Assembly (NCBI GenBank): GCA_964625745.1 | Contig: CAZVCJ010000067.1 | Location: forward strand, 1-20,361 | Direction: 5' to 3' | Source: CAZVCJ01 sp964625745 | GTDB taxonomy: Bacteria > Chloroflexota > Anaerolineae > VGOG01 | DNA length: 20,361 bases | Shown here: positions 7,571 to 15,379 of the stretch, one piece after another | How the letters are laid out: each line of letters starts with the position of its first letter | Position numbering within the stretch: position 1 is the first letter of the stretch | Translations under genes and position numbers: made by a program | Notes under the pieces: generated by a model | What the model was told of the DNA's origin: nothing | What the model saw: the letters and a program-made list of their open reading frames with translations, nothing else | Databases searched by the model: none

Positions 7571-7592
7571 CTTCACCGCCCTGCGGGTGAAG
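7571..7592 (+). repeat. Hairpin in the leader of the 7654 gene
   Basis: CTTCACC (7571-7577) pairs with GGTGAAG (7586-7592) across an eight-base loop. It could be a leader hairpin or a small dispersed repeat; no U-run follows, so it is not a terminator. Confidence 0.4.
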
Positions 7593-7653
7593 CCAAGGCC
7601 GTTAGCCTGTCACTTGTATACCGCAGCAGCACATGTGATGATAATGTATCTCG

Positions 7654-7887
7654 ATGCGCTTTGAAATCATCGGAGAAATTACGGACATCGAAATGATTGC
7701 GGTGGGTAGCGGTATCCGCATACTTCCCCTGTTGCGAAAGCGGTATGGCCCAGGTCGTTGGCGGAAGTTGAAAGGGATTGCTACCGTGTACCTGTTTGAT
7801 GGTACGGTACGGCTTGCTGAAGTCCACTGGTTTGAAGCGCATGGAATAGGCAAGCGGAAAATGAGAATCAAACGTTTCTTGGATTAA
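7654..7887 (+). CDS. Small protein of unknown function (77 residues)
   Basis: Short basic protein MRFEIIGEITDIEMIAVGS... with a GRWRKLKGIATVYL core, an acidic-aromatic AEVHWFEAHGIGKRKMRIKRFL tail and no membrane segment or signal peptide. I recall similar paired small proteins in Chloroflexota and Cyanobacteria but can name no function. It sits five bases upstream of the next small gene, so the two form a pair. There is no clear Shine-Dalgarno sequence. A two-gene regulatory or toxin-antitoxin-like unit is possible but unsupported by any catalytic motif. Confidence 0.65.
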   Translation: MRFEIIGEITDIEMIAVGSGIRILPLLRKRYGPGRWRKLKGIATVYLFDGTVRLAEVHWFEAHGIGKRKMRIKRFLD

Positions 7888-7892
7888 CGAGT

Positions 7893-8153
7893 ATGACTAA
7901 GCATCAAAAGCCAGTGTCGCAATTTGCTATTTGCATCAACACCGACGATCCAGACCTGTTAACGCCGCGTACGATATATGAAATCTTGCCCGATGAGAGT
8001 GCCGCGAAATCGAATTACATTCGCGTGATAGATAACGAGGGTGAGGATTACTTGTATCCTGCTGGTTATTTCGTCTTTGTTGATTTTCCACAGGCGGTAG
8101 AACAAGTCTTGTTACGCATCTCACGTCCAATGCCACAGGCTGTACCCGCTTGA
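7893..8153 (+). CDS. Small acidic protein of unknown function (86 residues)
   Basis: The acidic protein has a recognisable core: FAICINTDDPDLLTPRTIYE, LPDESAAKSNYIRVIDNEGEDYLYP, and YFVFVDFPQAVEQVLLR. This core is typical of a small conserved family often found as the second gene of a pair, without assigned function. It is complementary in charge to the basic 7654 product, which fits, but does not prove, a complex. It ends 44 bases before the rpsO start and probably shares the 7502-7530 promoter. Confidence 0.65.
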   Translation: MTKHQKPVSQFAICINTDDPDLLTPRTIYEILPDESAAKSNYIRVIDNEGEDYLYPAGYFVFVDFPQAVEQVLLRISRPMPQAVPA

Positions 8154-8197
8154 TCATTGGACAGTTTCAACTGACAACACTCAATAAGGAGGCAAGT

Positions 8198-8467
8198 GTG
8201 GCCCTATCAACGGACGAGAAGACAACCATCATACAAGAATATCACGTGCACCCTACAGACACCGGCTCGCCTGAGGTGCAGATCGCGCTGCTGACGAACA
8301 GGATCAATTACCTGATCGAGCACCTGAAGAACCACAAGCACGACGAACACTCGCGGCGGGGACTGTTGAAGCTAGTCGGGCAGCGCAGGCGCCACCTGGC
8401 GTATCTGAATCGCAAGGATTCGGAACGCTATAGAAGCATTATCGGGCGACTGGGTCTGCGGAAATAA
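8198..8467 (+). CDS. rpsO: 30S ribosomal protein S15
   Basis: S15 binds 16S rRNA helices 20-22 and nucleates the 30S platform. GTG 8198 is chosen because TAAGGAGG lies just upstream and the resulting 89 residues is the standard length; the upstream in-frame extension is not coding. Family motifs present: EKTTIIQEY, DTGSPEVQIALLTNRI, HLKNHKHDEHSRRGLLKLVGQRR and YLNRKDSERYRSIIGRLGLR. It is followed by pnp, the classical rpsO-pnp order. Confidence 0.97.
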   Translation: MALSTDEKTTIIQEYHVHPTDTGSPEVQIALLTNRINYLIEHLKNHKHDEHSRRGLLKLVGQRRRHLAYLNRKDSERYRSIIGRLGLRK

Positions 8468-8556
8468 CCTGTCGCAAGGATGTGCTGCGCGATAGGACGA
8501 AGCACGTGAAATAGCTCAAACAAATCTATGAGGTTGAGTGATGAGGTTTAGGAATT

Positions 8557-8630
8557 GGGGAGTGCGCCAAATCAATAGCCAATACCCAATAGCTATTGGA
8601 TATTGGCTATTGGGATTTGACCCACTCCCC
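8557..8630. repeat. Long near-perfect palindrome between rpsO and pnp
   Basis: Outer arms GGGGAGTG (8557-8564) and CACTCCCC (8623-8630), then CAAATC/GATTTG, then AATAGCCAATA/TATTGGCTATT and an inner CCAATAG/CTATTGG, form a stem of over 30 pairs with a few bulges. In RNA this is a long duplex of the sort RNase III cuts. It fills the rpsO-pnp gap (8468-8676), and I see no other feature there. It could be a dispersed repeat, a processing signal, or both. Confidence 0.85.
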
Positions 8631-8676
8631 AGTCCCTGGCCTCTGAGCCTGGCCTCGACTCGGAGGTATAAATCTA

Positions 8677-10866
8677 ATGACAAATCAATTCACTGCTGCT
8701 ATTGGGGACCATCCCATTAGCATTGAGACCGGCAAGCTGGCCGGCCAGGCGGGCGGTGCTGTCACTCTACGTTGTGGCGACACCTTGCTCCTGGCTACGG
8801 CCACTATGTCGAAGGAACCCCGCGAAGGCGGGGACTTCCTCCCTCTAACTGTAGACTACGAGGAAAGGCTCTACGCCGCAGGACGCATCCCCGGCAGCTT
8901 CTTCCGCCGCGAGGGACGCCCCCACGAAGCGGCCATCCTCATCTGTCGCCTCACCGACCGCCCCATCCGCCCCCTCTTCCCCAAAGACCTGCGCAATGAC
9001 GTACAGGTTGTCGTCACCGCGCTGTCCCATGACCAGGAGCATCAGATTGACATATTGGCTATCATCGGGGCCTCAGCGGCCCTTACTATTTCCAACATCC
9101 CCTTCATGGGGCCGCTGGGGGCAGCGCGGGTGGGCTACATTGATGGGCAGTTGGTCTTCAATCCTGTAATCTCCCAGATGGAAGGGAGCAGTCTGGACCT
9201 GCGATTGGCTGGCACAACTGACGCCGTGATGATGGTGGAGGCTGGGGCCAACGAGGTGCCGGAGGAACTGATAGTGGAGGCGGTCAAGGCCGGCCACGAG
9301 GCCATGCAGCCCATCATCGCTCTCCAGGAGGAGATGCGCCAGCAAGTTGGGAAGCCCAAGTCACAATATCCATCCTTCGCCATGAACGAGGGATTGCGCC
9401 AGGTCGTCACGGGACGTCTATATGGGCGGATCAACAAGGTCTTGGCTGAGACCAGCGAAAAGGAGCAGCGTAACAAGGCTCTGGACGCTATCCTGGCCGA
9501 CCTCCTGTCCGAGCTGAGAGGTGAATACCAGGACAGGGACATTGAGGAGGCCTTCCACGAGGTGGTGAAGACTGAGGTGCGCAAGCGAATCCTTCACGAG
9601 GGCGTTCGCCCCGATGGACGTGGCCCCGAAGATATCCGGGCCATATCTTGCGAGGTGGGCATCTCGCCGCGGGCCCACGGGACAGGCCTCTTCAACCGGG
9701 GCAAGACTCAGGTGCTGACCATCGCTACTCTTGGTACTCCCAGGGAAGAGAAGCGCCTGGACGGCCTCTATCCTGAGGAGTCCAAGCGCTTCATGCACCA
9801 CTACAACTTCCCACCCTACTCCACCGGGGAGACTCGCTTTCTGCGTGGGCCAGGCCGGAGAGAAATCGGCCACGGGGCCCTGGCCGAGCGAGCTCTCCTG
9901 CCCGTAGTCCCTCCTGAAGAGGAGTTTCCCTATACCATCCGCCTGGTTTCCGAGGTGCTCTCCTCCAACGGTTCCACCTCTATGGCCAGCGTCTGCGGCT
10001 GCACTCTAGCCATGATGGACGCCGGCATGCCCATCAAAGCTCCGGTGTCGGGCATAGCCATGGGCCTGGTCAAGGATGAGGACGGGCACCGCATCCTGAC
10101 GGACATCCAGGGGATCGAGGATCACCTGGGGGACATGGATTTCAAGGTGGCTGGCACCAGGAAGGGCATCACCGCTCTGCAAATGGATATCAAGGTCAAG
10201 GGCCTGAGTTACGAGATCATGGCCGAGGCCCTGGCACAGGCAAAGGGCGCCCGCTTCTTTATCCTGGATAAGATGCTGGAGGTGCTTCCTGAGGCCAGGC
10301 CGGACCTGTCGCCCTATGCGCCGCGCATCACCATCATCAAGATTGATCCGGAGATGATCGGTACTATCATAGGCCCTGGCGGCAAGACCATCCGCCGTAT
10401 CCAAGAAGAGACGGGGGTCAAGATAGACGTGGGGGACGACGGCAATGTCTACATTGCCTCGGGCGATGGTCCCAGTTCCCAGCGAGCCAGGGAGATGGTG
10501 GAATCCCTGGTGGAGAGACCGGAGATAGGGAAAATCTACACTGGCAAAGTGGTACGCATTGAGGATTACGGAGCTTTCGTGGAGATACTACCCGGCAAGG
10601 ATGGGATGGTACATATTTCGCAACTGGCTGATTACCGGGTGCCCAGTGTAAGGGATGTAGTTCGGATGGGCGACGAGATCATGGTCATGATCATTGACAT
10701 TGATCCAGCCGGCAAGATCAAGCTCTCTCGTCAGGCTGTCCTCCTGGGTTGGACAGCCGAGGAGGCCCGTGAGCGCGATCGCAAGCCCTCCGGTCGAACG
10801 GGCTCCCGGGGCCCTGGCTCAGACAGCGGTGGGTCGCGCGATCGGCGACCTCCCCGGCGCAGCTAG
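8677..10866 (+). CDS. pnp: Polyribonucleotide nucleotidyltransferase (PNPase)
   Basis: PNPase degrades RNA 3' to 5' by phosphorolysis and adds 3' tails. The 729 residues contain RNase PH domain 1 (~1-215, with YEERLYAAGRIPGSFFRREGRP), an alpha-helical linker, RNase PH domain 2 (~325-540, with GTGLFNRGKTQVL, SNGSTSMASVCG and GIAMGLV), a KH domain (IIGPGGKTIRRIQEETGVKI) and an S1 domain (YTGKVVRIEDYGAFVEILPG, GMVHISQL). The tail after about residue 695 is low-complexity and rich in Arg, Ser and Gly, a common variable RNA-binding extension. GGAGGT nine bases before ATG 8677 fixes the start. The upstream palindrome may control it. Confidence 0.98.
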   Translation: MTNQFTAAIGDHPISIETGKLAGQAGGAVTLRCGDTLLLATATMSKEPREGGDFLPLTVDYEERLYAAGRIPGSFFRREGRPHEAAILICRLTDRPIRPLFPKDLRNDVQVVVTALSHDQEHQIDILAIIGASAALTISNIPFMGPLGAARVGYIDGQLVFNPVISQMEGSSLDLRLAGTTDAVMMVEAGANEVPEELIVEAVKAGHEAMQPIIALQEEMRQQVGKPKSQYPSFAMNEGLRQVVTGRLYGRINKVLAETSEKEQRNKALDAILADLLSELRGEYQDRDIEEAFHEVVKTEVRKRILHEGVRPDGRGPEDIRAISCEVGISPRAHGTGLFNRGKTQVLTIATLGTPREEKRLDGLYPEESKRFMHHYNFPPYSTGETRFLRGPGRREIGHGALAERALLPVVPPEEEFPYTIRLVSEVLSSNGSTSMASVCGCTLAMMDAGMPIKAPVSGIAMGLVKDEDGHRILTDIQGIEDHLGDMDFKVAGTRKGITALQMDIKVKGLSYEIMAEALAQAKGARFFILDKMLEVLPEARPDLSPYAPRITIIKIDPEMIGTIIGPGGKTIRRIQEETGVKIDVGDDGNVYIASGDGPSSQRAREMVESLVERPEIGKIYTGKVVRIEDYGAFVEILPGKDGMVHISQLADYRVPSVRDVVRMGDEIMVMIIDIDPAGKIKLSRQAVLLGWTAEEARERDRKPSGRTGSRGPGSDSGGSRDRRPPRRS

Positions 10867-10883
10867 GTTGTCGGGAGTCGTTT

Positions 10884-10943
10884 GATCGCCGAAGGTCTCC
10901 CGACCGAGGCGAAAGGGGCTCGATCGGGAGACCTTCGGCCATC
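10884..10943. repeat. GCCGAAGGTCTC inverted repeat, copy 1 (between pnp and lepB)
   Basis: Arms at 10884-10908 and 10919-10943 share GCCGAAGGTCTCCCGA and its complement, with a ten-base loop; about three mismatches. A related copy is at 15281-15342. It has no T-run, so it is a repeat rather than a standard terminator. It also lies in an open frame upstream of lepB, which can mislead start prediction. Confidence 0.9.
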
Positions 10944-10974
10944 ACAAGGATGTACTGAAACTGGAGATTGGAAG

Positions 10975-11538
10975 TTGGAAGAATTTCAGCAAGATACAGA
11001 AACTGGAAAACGAGAATCAGCTTTTAGAGTCGCTTTGAGGTGGTTGAGTGAGGTCGTAGAGACCATCGTGCCGGCCATTCTCATCGCTGTCCTCATCAAC
11101 ATCTTCCTGGCTCAGGCCACCCGAGTCTACGGCCAGAGCATGGAGCCCAACCTGCACACAGACCAGCGCCTGGTGGTGGAGAAGCTCTCTTATGCCTTCC
11201 ACGAGCCGCAGCGGGGCGATATCGTCATCCTCCAGGTTCCTCAGGCCGGCCCAGGGCTCCTCATTAAGCGAGTCATCGGCCTGCCGGGCGAGAAGGTGGA
11301 GATCAAAGGCGGCAAGGTTCACATCAACGAGCAACCTCTGGAAGAACCGTATCTCTCTCCGCAGCTCCAGAGGGACATGAGGGCTATCGTTGTGCCGCCT
11401 GAGCACGTCTTCGTTCTGGGTGATAACCGCGGCTTCAGCAACGACTCTCGCTCCTTTGGCTCAGTGCCTTTGGATAATATCGGTGGTCGGGCCTGGTTCT
11501 CTTACTGGCCTCTCGATCAGGTAGGGTTTGTGGAGTGA
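10975..11538 (+). CDS. lepB: Type I signal peptidase
   Basis: LepB removes signal peptides from exported proteins at the outer face of the cytoplasmic membrane. One membrane anchor (IVPAILIAVLINIFLAQAT) precedes the catalytic Ser in YGQSMEPNL; the general-base Lys is in LIKRVIGLPGE. Box D GDNRGFSNDSRSFG and box E-like GRAWFSYWPL complete the family pattern. TTG 10975 is preferred because GGAG lies eight bases upstream; the frame is open back to 10882, but that extension is repeat-derived. From 10975 the protein is 187 residues, normal for Gram-positive-type LepB. It precedes the transporter gene by 15 bases. The exact start is uncertain. Confidence 0.92.
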   Translation: MEEFQQDTETGKRESAFRVALRWLSEVVETIVPAILIAVLINIFLAQATRVYGQSMEPNLHTDQRLVVEKLSYAFHEPQRGDIVILQVPQAGPGLLIKRVIGLPGEKVEIKGGKVHINEQPLEEPYLSPQLQRDMRAIVVPPEHVFVLGDNRGFSNDSRSFGSVPLDNIGGRAWFSYWPLDQVGFVE

Positions 11539-11553
11539 ACACGAGGGCCCATT

Positions 11554-12935
11554 ATGTCCAAAAGCTGGAGCGAATCCACTAAGTGGTTGGTGATCATCAG
11601 TAGCTTAGTGGCTTTGGTGTGGATCGTTCATCGCTTCAGCCAGATCATCTCCCCCCTGGCCATTGCCGTTATCCTGGCCTACGTTCTCAATCCCCCGGTC
11701 AGGTTCCTCACTGCCAGGATTAAGCTACCCCGCACCCTGGCAGTAGCTTGCATCTACCTGGCCCTCATTGTCATCCTGAGCCTGGCGCTCGTGGCCTTCG
11801 TTCCCAGCCTCATCCAGCAAGTGACGAGTATAGACGTGGACCTTCAGGATAGCGTCGAGGACATCAGCCGCTTCTTCGCGCAGCCCTTCTTCATCTTCGG
11901 CTTCTACGTTGACCTGCTGGATGTCTACCAAGAGGTGAGCGGCGCTATCCAGAGCATCATCTCACCCCTTGCCTCACAGACAGCCTCATTTCTTTTCGGT
12001 CTGGCCTCTGGTTTTGCCTGGCTTATCTTCGTCCTCATCGTCTCTTTTTATCTGCTCAAAGACCTGGGGAAGTTAGGCCGCTCCATCTATAGACTGGTGC
12101 CAGCGGACTATCGAGGTGAAGTTCGCCGGCTGGGAGAAGAGATCAACGTCATCTGGAATGCCTTCTTCCGGAGCCAGCTCGTCCTATGTGCCGTCGTAGG
12201 GGCAGTGGTGGGGGCAACCATGCAGGTTGTGGGGGTGAGGAACGCCCTCATCCTGGGGATAATAGCTGGCGTTCTGGAGATCATCCCCAACATCGGCCCT
12301 GCTATCGCTGCCATTCCCGCTGTCCTCATCGCCTACTTTCAGGGTTCCACCTACCTGTCTCTCTCCAATGGTTGGTTTGCCCTCCTGGTTGTGGGCCTCT
12401 ACCTGGTCATCCAGCAGTTGGAGAACAACATCCTGGTGCCCCGCATCATTGGCCGCAGCCTCAATCTGCATCCCCTGGTGGTCATCATCGGAGCTATCGC
12501 CGGGGCGAGCCTGGCTGGCGTCCTGGGTATGTTCCTGGCTGCCCCTATGCTCGCCAGCCTGCGCATTGTGGGGAAGTACATTTACTGCAAGCTGTTGGAC
12601 CTGGAGCCCTTCGACCACGCTCAGGNNNNNNNNNNNNNNNNNNNNNNNNNNNNNNNNNNNNNNNNNNNNNNNNNNNNNNNNNNNNNNNNNNNNNNNNNNN
12701 NNNNNNNNNNNNNNNNNNNNNNNNNGGGAAGTACATTTACTGCAAGCTGTTGGACCTGGAGCCCTTCGACCACGCTCAGGACAGGCCCTTCGACCCTTCG
12801 ACCGCGCCCAGGGCAGGCCCTTCGACCGTGCCCAGGGCCGACTTCTCCCCGGCGCAGGAAGACACAGAGGAACCGGAGCCCGTGCAAGAGGGGGAAGGCG
12901 AGGTAGATGTGAAGGAAGAGCAGATGAGCAAATAA
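11554..12935 (+). CDS. AI-2E/PerM family membrane transporter (contains false assembly gap)
   Basis: The multi-pass membrane protein has the AI-2E family layout: N-terminal helices (WLVIISSLVALVWIVHR, AIAVILAYVLNPPVRFL), a long extramembrane region, then the conserved core NVIWNAFFRSQLVLC, GVLEIIPNIGPAIAAIPA, QQLENNILVPRIIGRSLNLHPLVVI and LGMFLAAPMLASLRI. The family exports or exchanges small molecules, and the substrate cannot be read. The 100 N at 12626-12725 are flanked by identical 55-base copies. Deleting one copy plus the Ns (155 bases) gives a continuous 408-residue frame ending at 12935 (…KEEQMSK). Read literally, the frame shifts after the gap and stops wrongly at 12906. The C-terminal tail (DRPFDPSTAPRAGPST...) is repeat-derived, then acidic. 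GAGGG precedes ATG 11554. Confidence 0.9.
12571..12780. other. Assembly gap with duplicated 55-base overlap
   Basis: The 55 bases at 12571-12625 are repeated exactly at 12726-12780, on either side of exactly 100 N. That is the signature of two contigs sharing a k-mer-length end that a scaffolder joined with a placeholder gap instead of merging. The break lies at a CCCTTCGACC/GCTCAGG repeat. The real sequence probably has one copy and no gap. Confidence 0.93.
12786..12841. repeat. CCCTTCGAC...CAGGGC repeats in the transporter 3' end
   Basis: GCCCTTCGACC occurs three times in quick succession with GCCCAGGGC complements (about 12786-12841), and once more left of the gap. It is the same family as the copies in tsaD and galK. 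They encode the odd FDPSTAPRAGPSTVP tail and probably broke the assembly. Confidence 0.75.
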
Positions 12936-12944
12936 GAAATGGTG

Positions 12945-12972
12945 AAGCTGAGGAGCAAGGCCTCGGCTTTTT
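12945..12972 (+). terminator. Intrinsic terminator after the AI-2E gene
   Basis: AAGCTGAGG (12945-12953) pairs with CCTCGGCTT (12961-12969), one G-U pair, loop AGCAAGG, followed by a T-rich stretch (12968-12972). It separates the rpsO-to-transporter run from the pilus locus. Confidence 0.85.
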
Positions 12973-13046
12973 GTTTTGTGGATGGAGAACAGCGGATGGG
13001 CAGGAGGACTGGAAAACCAGCTAGTCCCGCGCCGCCAAATTCACAG

Positions 13047-13075
13047 TTGCGGATAAGAGCCTGATGTGGTATAAT
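13047..13075 (+). promoter_or_regulatory. Extended -10 promoter for the receiver-PilB gene
   Basis: TTGCGG (13047-13052) and TATAAT (13070-13075) are spaced by 17 bases, with TGG immediately before TATAAT. The predicted start of transcription is about 15 bases before GTG 13099. Confidence 0.85.
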
Positions 13076-13098
13076 TCAGGCAGAGTTCCAGGGCCGGC

Positions 13099-15030
13099 GT
13101 GAAGCAAGGCCATGGATTCATTCGCACACAAAAAGGGGCAAAGAAGTTGGACGAGAAGCCTAGCGTCTTGTTAGTTGATGATGATGTCAATCTGTGTGGA
13201 ACGCTCGCGGACATTCTGGAGGAGAAGGGGTATCGCGTGGCTGTCGCCCATGATGGTCCGCAGGCCATCGAAGAGGTGAAAGGCCAACACTTCGATCTGG
13301 CGTTGATAGACATAGTGATGCCAGGGATGAATGGGGTCGAGGCCCTGCGGCAGATCAAGGTCATAGACTCCCAGCTCACAACCATGCTGATTACCGGGCA
13401 CACCACCCTGGGAGAGTCGGCCTCCGAGGCTATAGAGGCAGGGGTTGCTGGTATCCTGTACAAGCCTCTTGATATAGATGCTATTGTGGAGATGATCGAA
13501 GGTCGGGCTGAGGCACCAGGCCTACCCCGCATTGACCTCAAGAGATACGAAGTCCAACCGGCAGCCTTGCGCCTGATCCCTGAAGCGGTCGCACGGAAGT
13601 GGGACATCATACCTCTTCGCATCGAGGGTGATTCCCTGGTAGTGGCCATGGCTGACCCTAATAATCTATACGCCCTCGAGGACATCCGAGCCCTCTCCAG
13701 GATGCAGGCCAAGGTCTTGCGCGCCGCTCTCATGGACGTGCGAGGGGCCATCAACCTCCACTACCGGGCCGCGGGAGAGATCGAAAAGGAGCTCAGCCAC
13801 ATCATCCCCATTACGCCGGAGTGGGCGGAGGCGGGGGGGAGGATAAGCGCTGATCTCATCGCCGAGGCTCCTGTGGTGCGCGCTATAAACCTGCTCATCA
13901 GCCAGGCGGTAAAGGACCGGGCCTCGGACATCCACGTCGAACCCCAGGAGGACCGCGTGCGCGTCCGCTACCGCATTGATGGCATCTTGCACGACACCCT
14001 CTCCTTGCCCCTGAGCGTCCACGGGCCACTGATCTCCAGGGTCAAGGTGCTGGCCTCTATGAACATCGCCGAGCGCAGGCGACCCCAGGATGGCCACTTC
14101 GCCCTCTCAGTAGATGGTAAAGAGGTGGATTTCCGTGTGGCCACAGCGGACACCTCCTGGGGGGAGATGGCCGTATTGCGTGTCCTGGACAAGTCCATGT
14201 CTGTCATGGACCTCCCAGAGCTGGGATTCCTCCCCGGCTCTCTAAAGACCTATCAAAGACTCATTCAATCTCCCTTCGGCATGATCCTGGCCGCCGGGCC
14301 GACGGGCTCAGGCAAGACGACGACCCTCTATGCCTCCATCAACCAACTGGACTCCAAGGAACGCAATATCATCACTATTGAAGACCCTGTCGAGTACCAT
14401 TTCGCCAACATCAACCAGATGCAGGTCAACCCCCAGGCGGACGTCACCTTCGCTCGTGGCCTGCGAGCCACCATGCGCCTGGACCCGGACGTCATTCTGG
14501 TGGGTGAGATCCGCGATAAGGAGACGGCCAATATAGCCATCCAGGCGGCCCTGACAGGGCACCTGGTTTTATCCACGGTGCACGCCAACGATGCCGTGGG
14601 AGCCCTCTTTCGGCTGATGGACCTGGGAATCGAGTCTTTCCTCATCACCTCAGCGGTGATGGGCATCATCGCCCAGCGCCTGGTGCGCCGCGTCTGCCCG
14701 CATTGCCGCATCCTCCGCGAGGTGTCGGAGGAAGAGCAAATGGCCTACGAGATAGAGATGGGGGAGAAGCGAACCAAGTTCTATCATGGGGGGGGCTGTA
14801 ACTTCTGCGCCCTTACCGGGTACCGTAGCCGGATGGGCGTCTACGAGATTCTGGTGATGAGCCAGGAGATCAGACGCCTTGTGCTCAAGGGCGCCAGCGC
14901 TGATGTGATCAAGGCCCAGGTCACTAAAGAGGGTATGGTGACTATGTGGCGCGATGGGATGTTGAAGGTGCAAGCTGGCCTCACCACGCCCCGTGAAATA
15001 CTGCGGAATGTATTTGCGATTGGCTCATAG
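13099..15030 (+). CDS. PilB/GspE assembly ATPase fused to an N-terminal response-regulator receiver domain
   Basis: The hexameric cytoplasmic ATPase for type IV pilus or type II-like fibre extension is preceded by a complete receiver domain. Receiver (~20-137): acidic cluster D27-D29, phospho-acceptor D71 in ALIDIVMPG, T99 in LITGHT and K122 in YKPLD, all conserved, so it should be phosphorylatable. Then a T2SSE/MshEN N-terminal domain (~145-235) and the ATPase: Walker A GPTGSGKTT (400-408), Asp box ITIEDPVEY, Walker B VILVGEIRD (466-473) and His box TGHLVLSTVHAND. The zinc Cys pairs CPHC (533-536) and CNFC (567-570) are present. GTG 13099 follows AGGG; TTG 13147 after AAGGGG is an alternative start just before the receiver. 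No histidine kinase is in view. pilC follows after 349 bases. Confidence 0.93.
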   Translation: MKQGHGFIRTQKGAKKLDEKPSVLLVDDDVNLCGTLADILEEKGYRVAVAHDGPQAIEEVKGQHFDLALIDIVMPGMNGVEALRQIKVIDSQLTTMLITGHTTLGESASEAIEAGVAGILYKPLDIDAIVEMIEGRAEAPGLPRIDLKRYEVQPAALRLIPEAVARKWDIIPLRIEGDSLVVAMADPNNLYALEDIRALSRMQAKVLRAALMDVRGAINLHYRAAGEIEKELSHIIPITPEWAEAGGRISADLIAEAPVVRAINLLISQAVKDRASDIHVEPQEDRVRVRYRIDGILHDTLSLPLSVHGPLISRVKVLASMNIAERRRPQDGHFALSVDGKEVDFRVATADTSWGEMAVLRVLDKSMSVMDLPELGFLPGSLKTYQRLIQSPFGMILAAGPTGSGKTTTLYASINQLDSKERNIITIEDPVEYHFANINQMQVNPQADVTFARGLRATMRLDPDVILVGEIRDKETANIAIQAALTGHLVLSTVHANDAVGALFRLMDLGIESFLITSAVMGIIAQRLVRRVCPHCRILREVSEEEQMAYEIEMGEKRTKFYHGGGCNFCALTGYRSRMGVYEILVMSQEIRRLVLKGASADVIKAQVTKEGMVTMWRDGMLKVQAGLTTPREILRNVFAIGS

Positions 15031-15280
15031 CAGATGATGCCGTGGCTGATCTCTTTATTCATAGAAAATTCACGCAGCTTTCATGCTGTCTTCACACATA
15101 AATATTCCAAACGGCGTTATAATAGAGAAATCGGTGCTCTCCTGTGCTGCCAGGGGCGTTCTGACGTCCTGATATAAGGGGTAGCCAACTGCTCGGCCAG
15201 GTTGAGCTCGCGCCGAAGCCGCGTTGGGCGTCGAGCGGCGCCAACGGCCATCTATAGCTCAAAGTGTAAGAAGCGATCTT

Positions 15281-15342
15281 TCGATGGCCGAAGGTCTCTG
15301 ACCGAGGCCAGGCGAGCTCGGTCGGAGACCTTCGCCCATCGA
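15281..15342. repeat. GCCGAAGGTCTC inverted repeat, copy 2 (between pilB and pilC)
   Basis: Arms of 26 bases at 15281-15306 and 15317-15342 are complementary with two mismatches around a ten-base loop. It shares its core with 10884-10943. The 349-base gap 15031-15379 also holds a TATAAT at 15118-15123 without a well-spaced -35 element, so a pilC promoter there is only possible. I see nothing else in the gap. Confidence 0.9.
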
Positions 15343-15379
15343 GATTTGTTTTTCAGTAGCGGACGATAAGTGAGAGATC

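Noticed and set aside
8150..8197. N-terminal extension of rpsO
   Set aside because: TAAGGAGG before GTG 8198 and the standard 89-residue length of S15 fix the start downstream.
10882..10974. N-terminal extension of lepB from TTG 10882
   Set aside because: It falls within a palindromic repeat and has no family similarity or ribosome binding site.
12906..12935. AI-2E gene ending at 12906 in the literal frame
   Set aside because: That frame arises from the spurious 155 extra bases. The collapsed sequence runs in frame to 12935.
15118..15123. Promoter for pilC at TATAAT 15118
   Set aside because: The best -35-like element (TTCACA, 15091) is 21 bases away, too far for a confident call.
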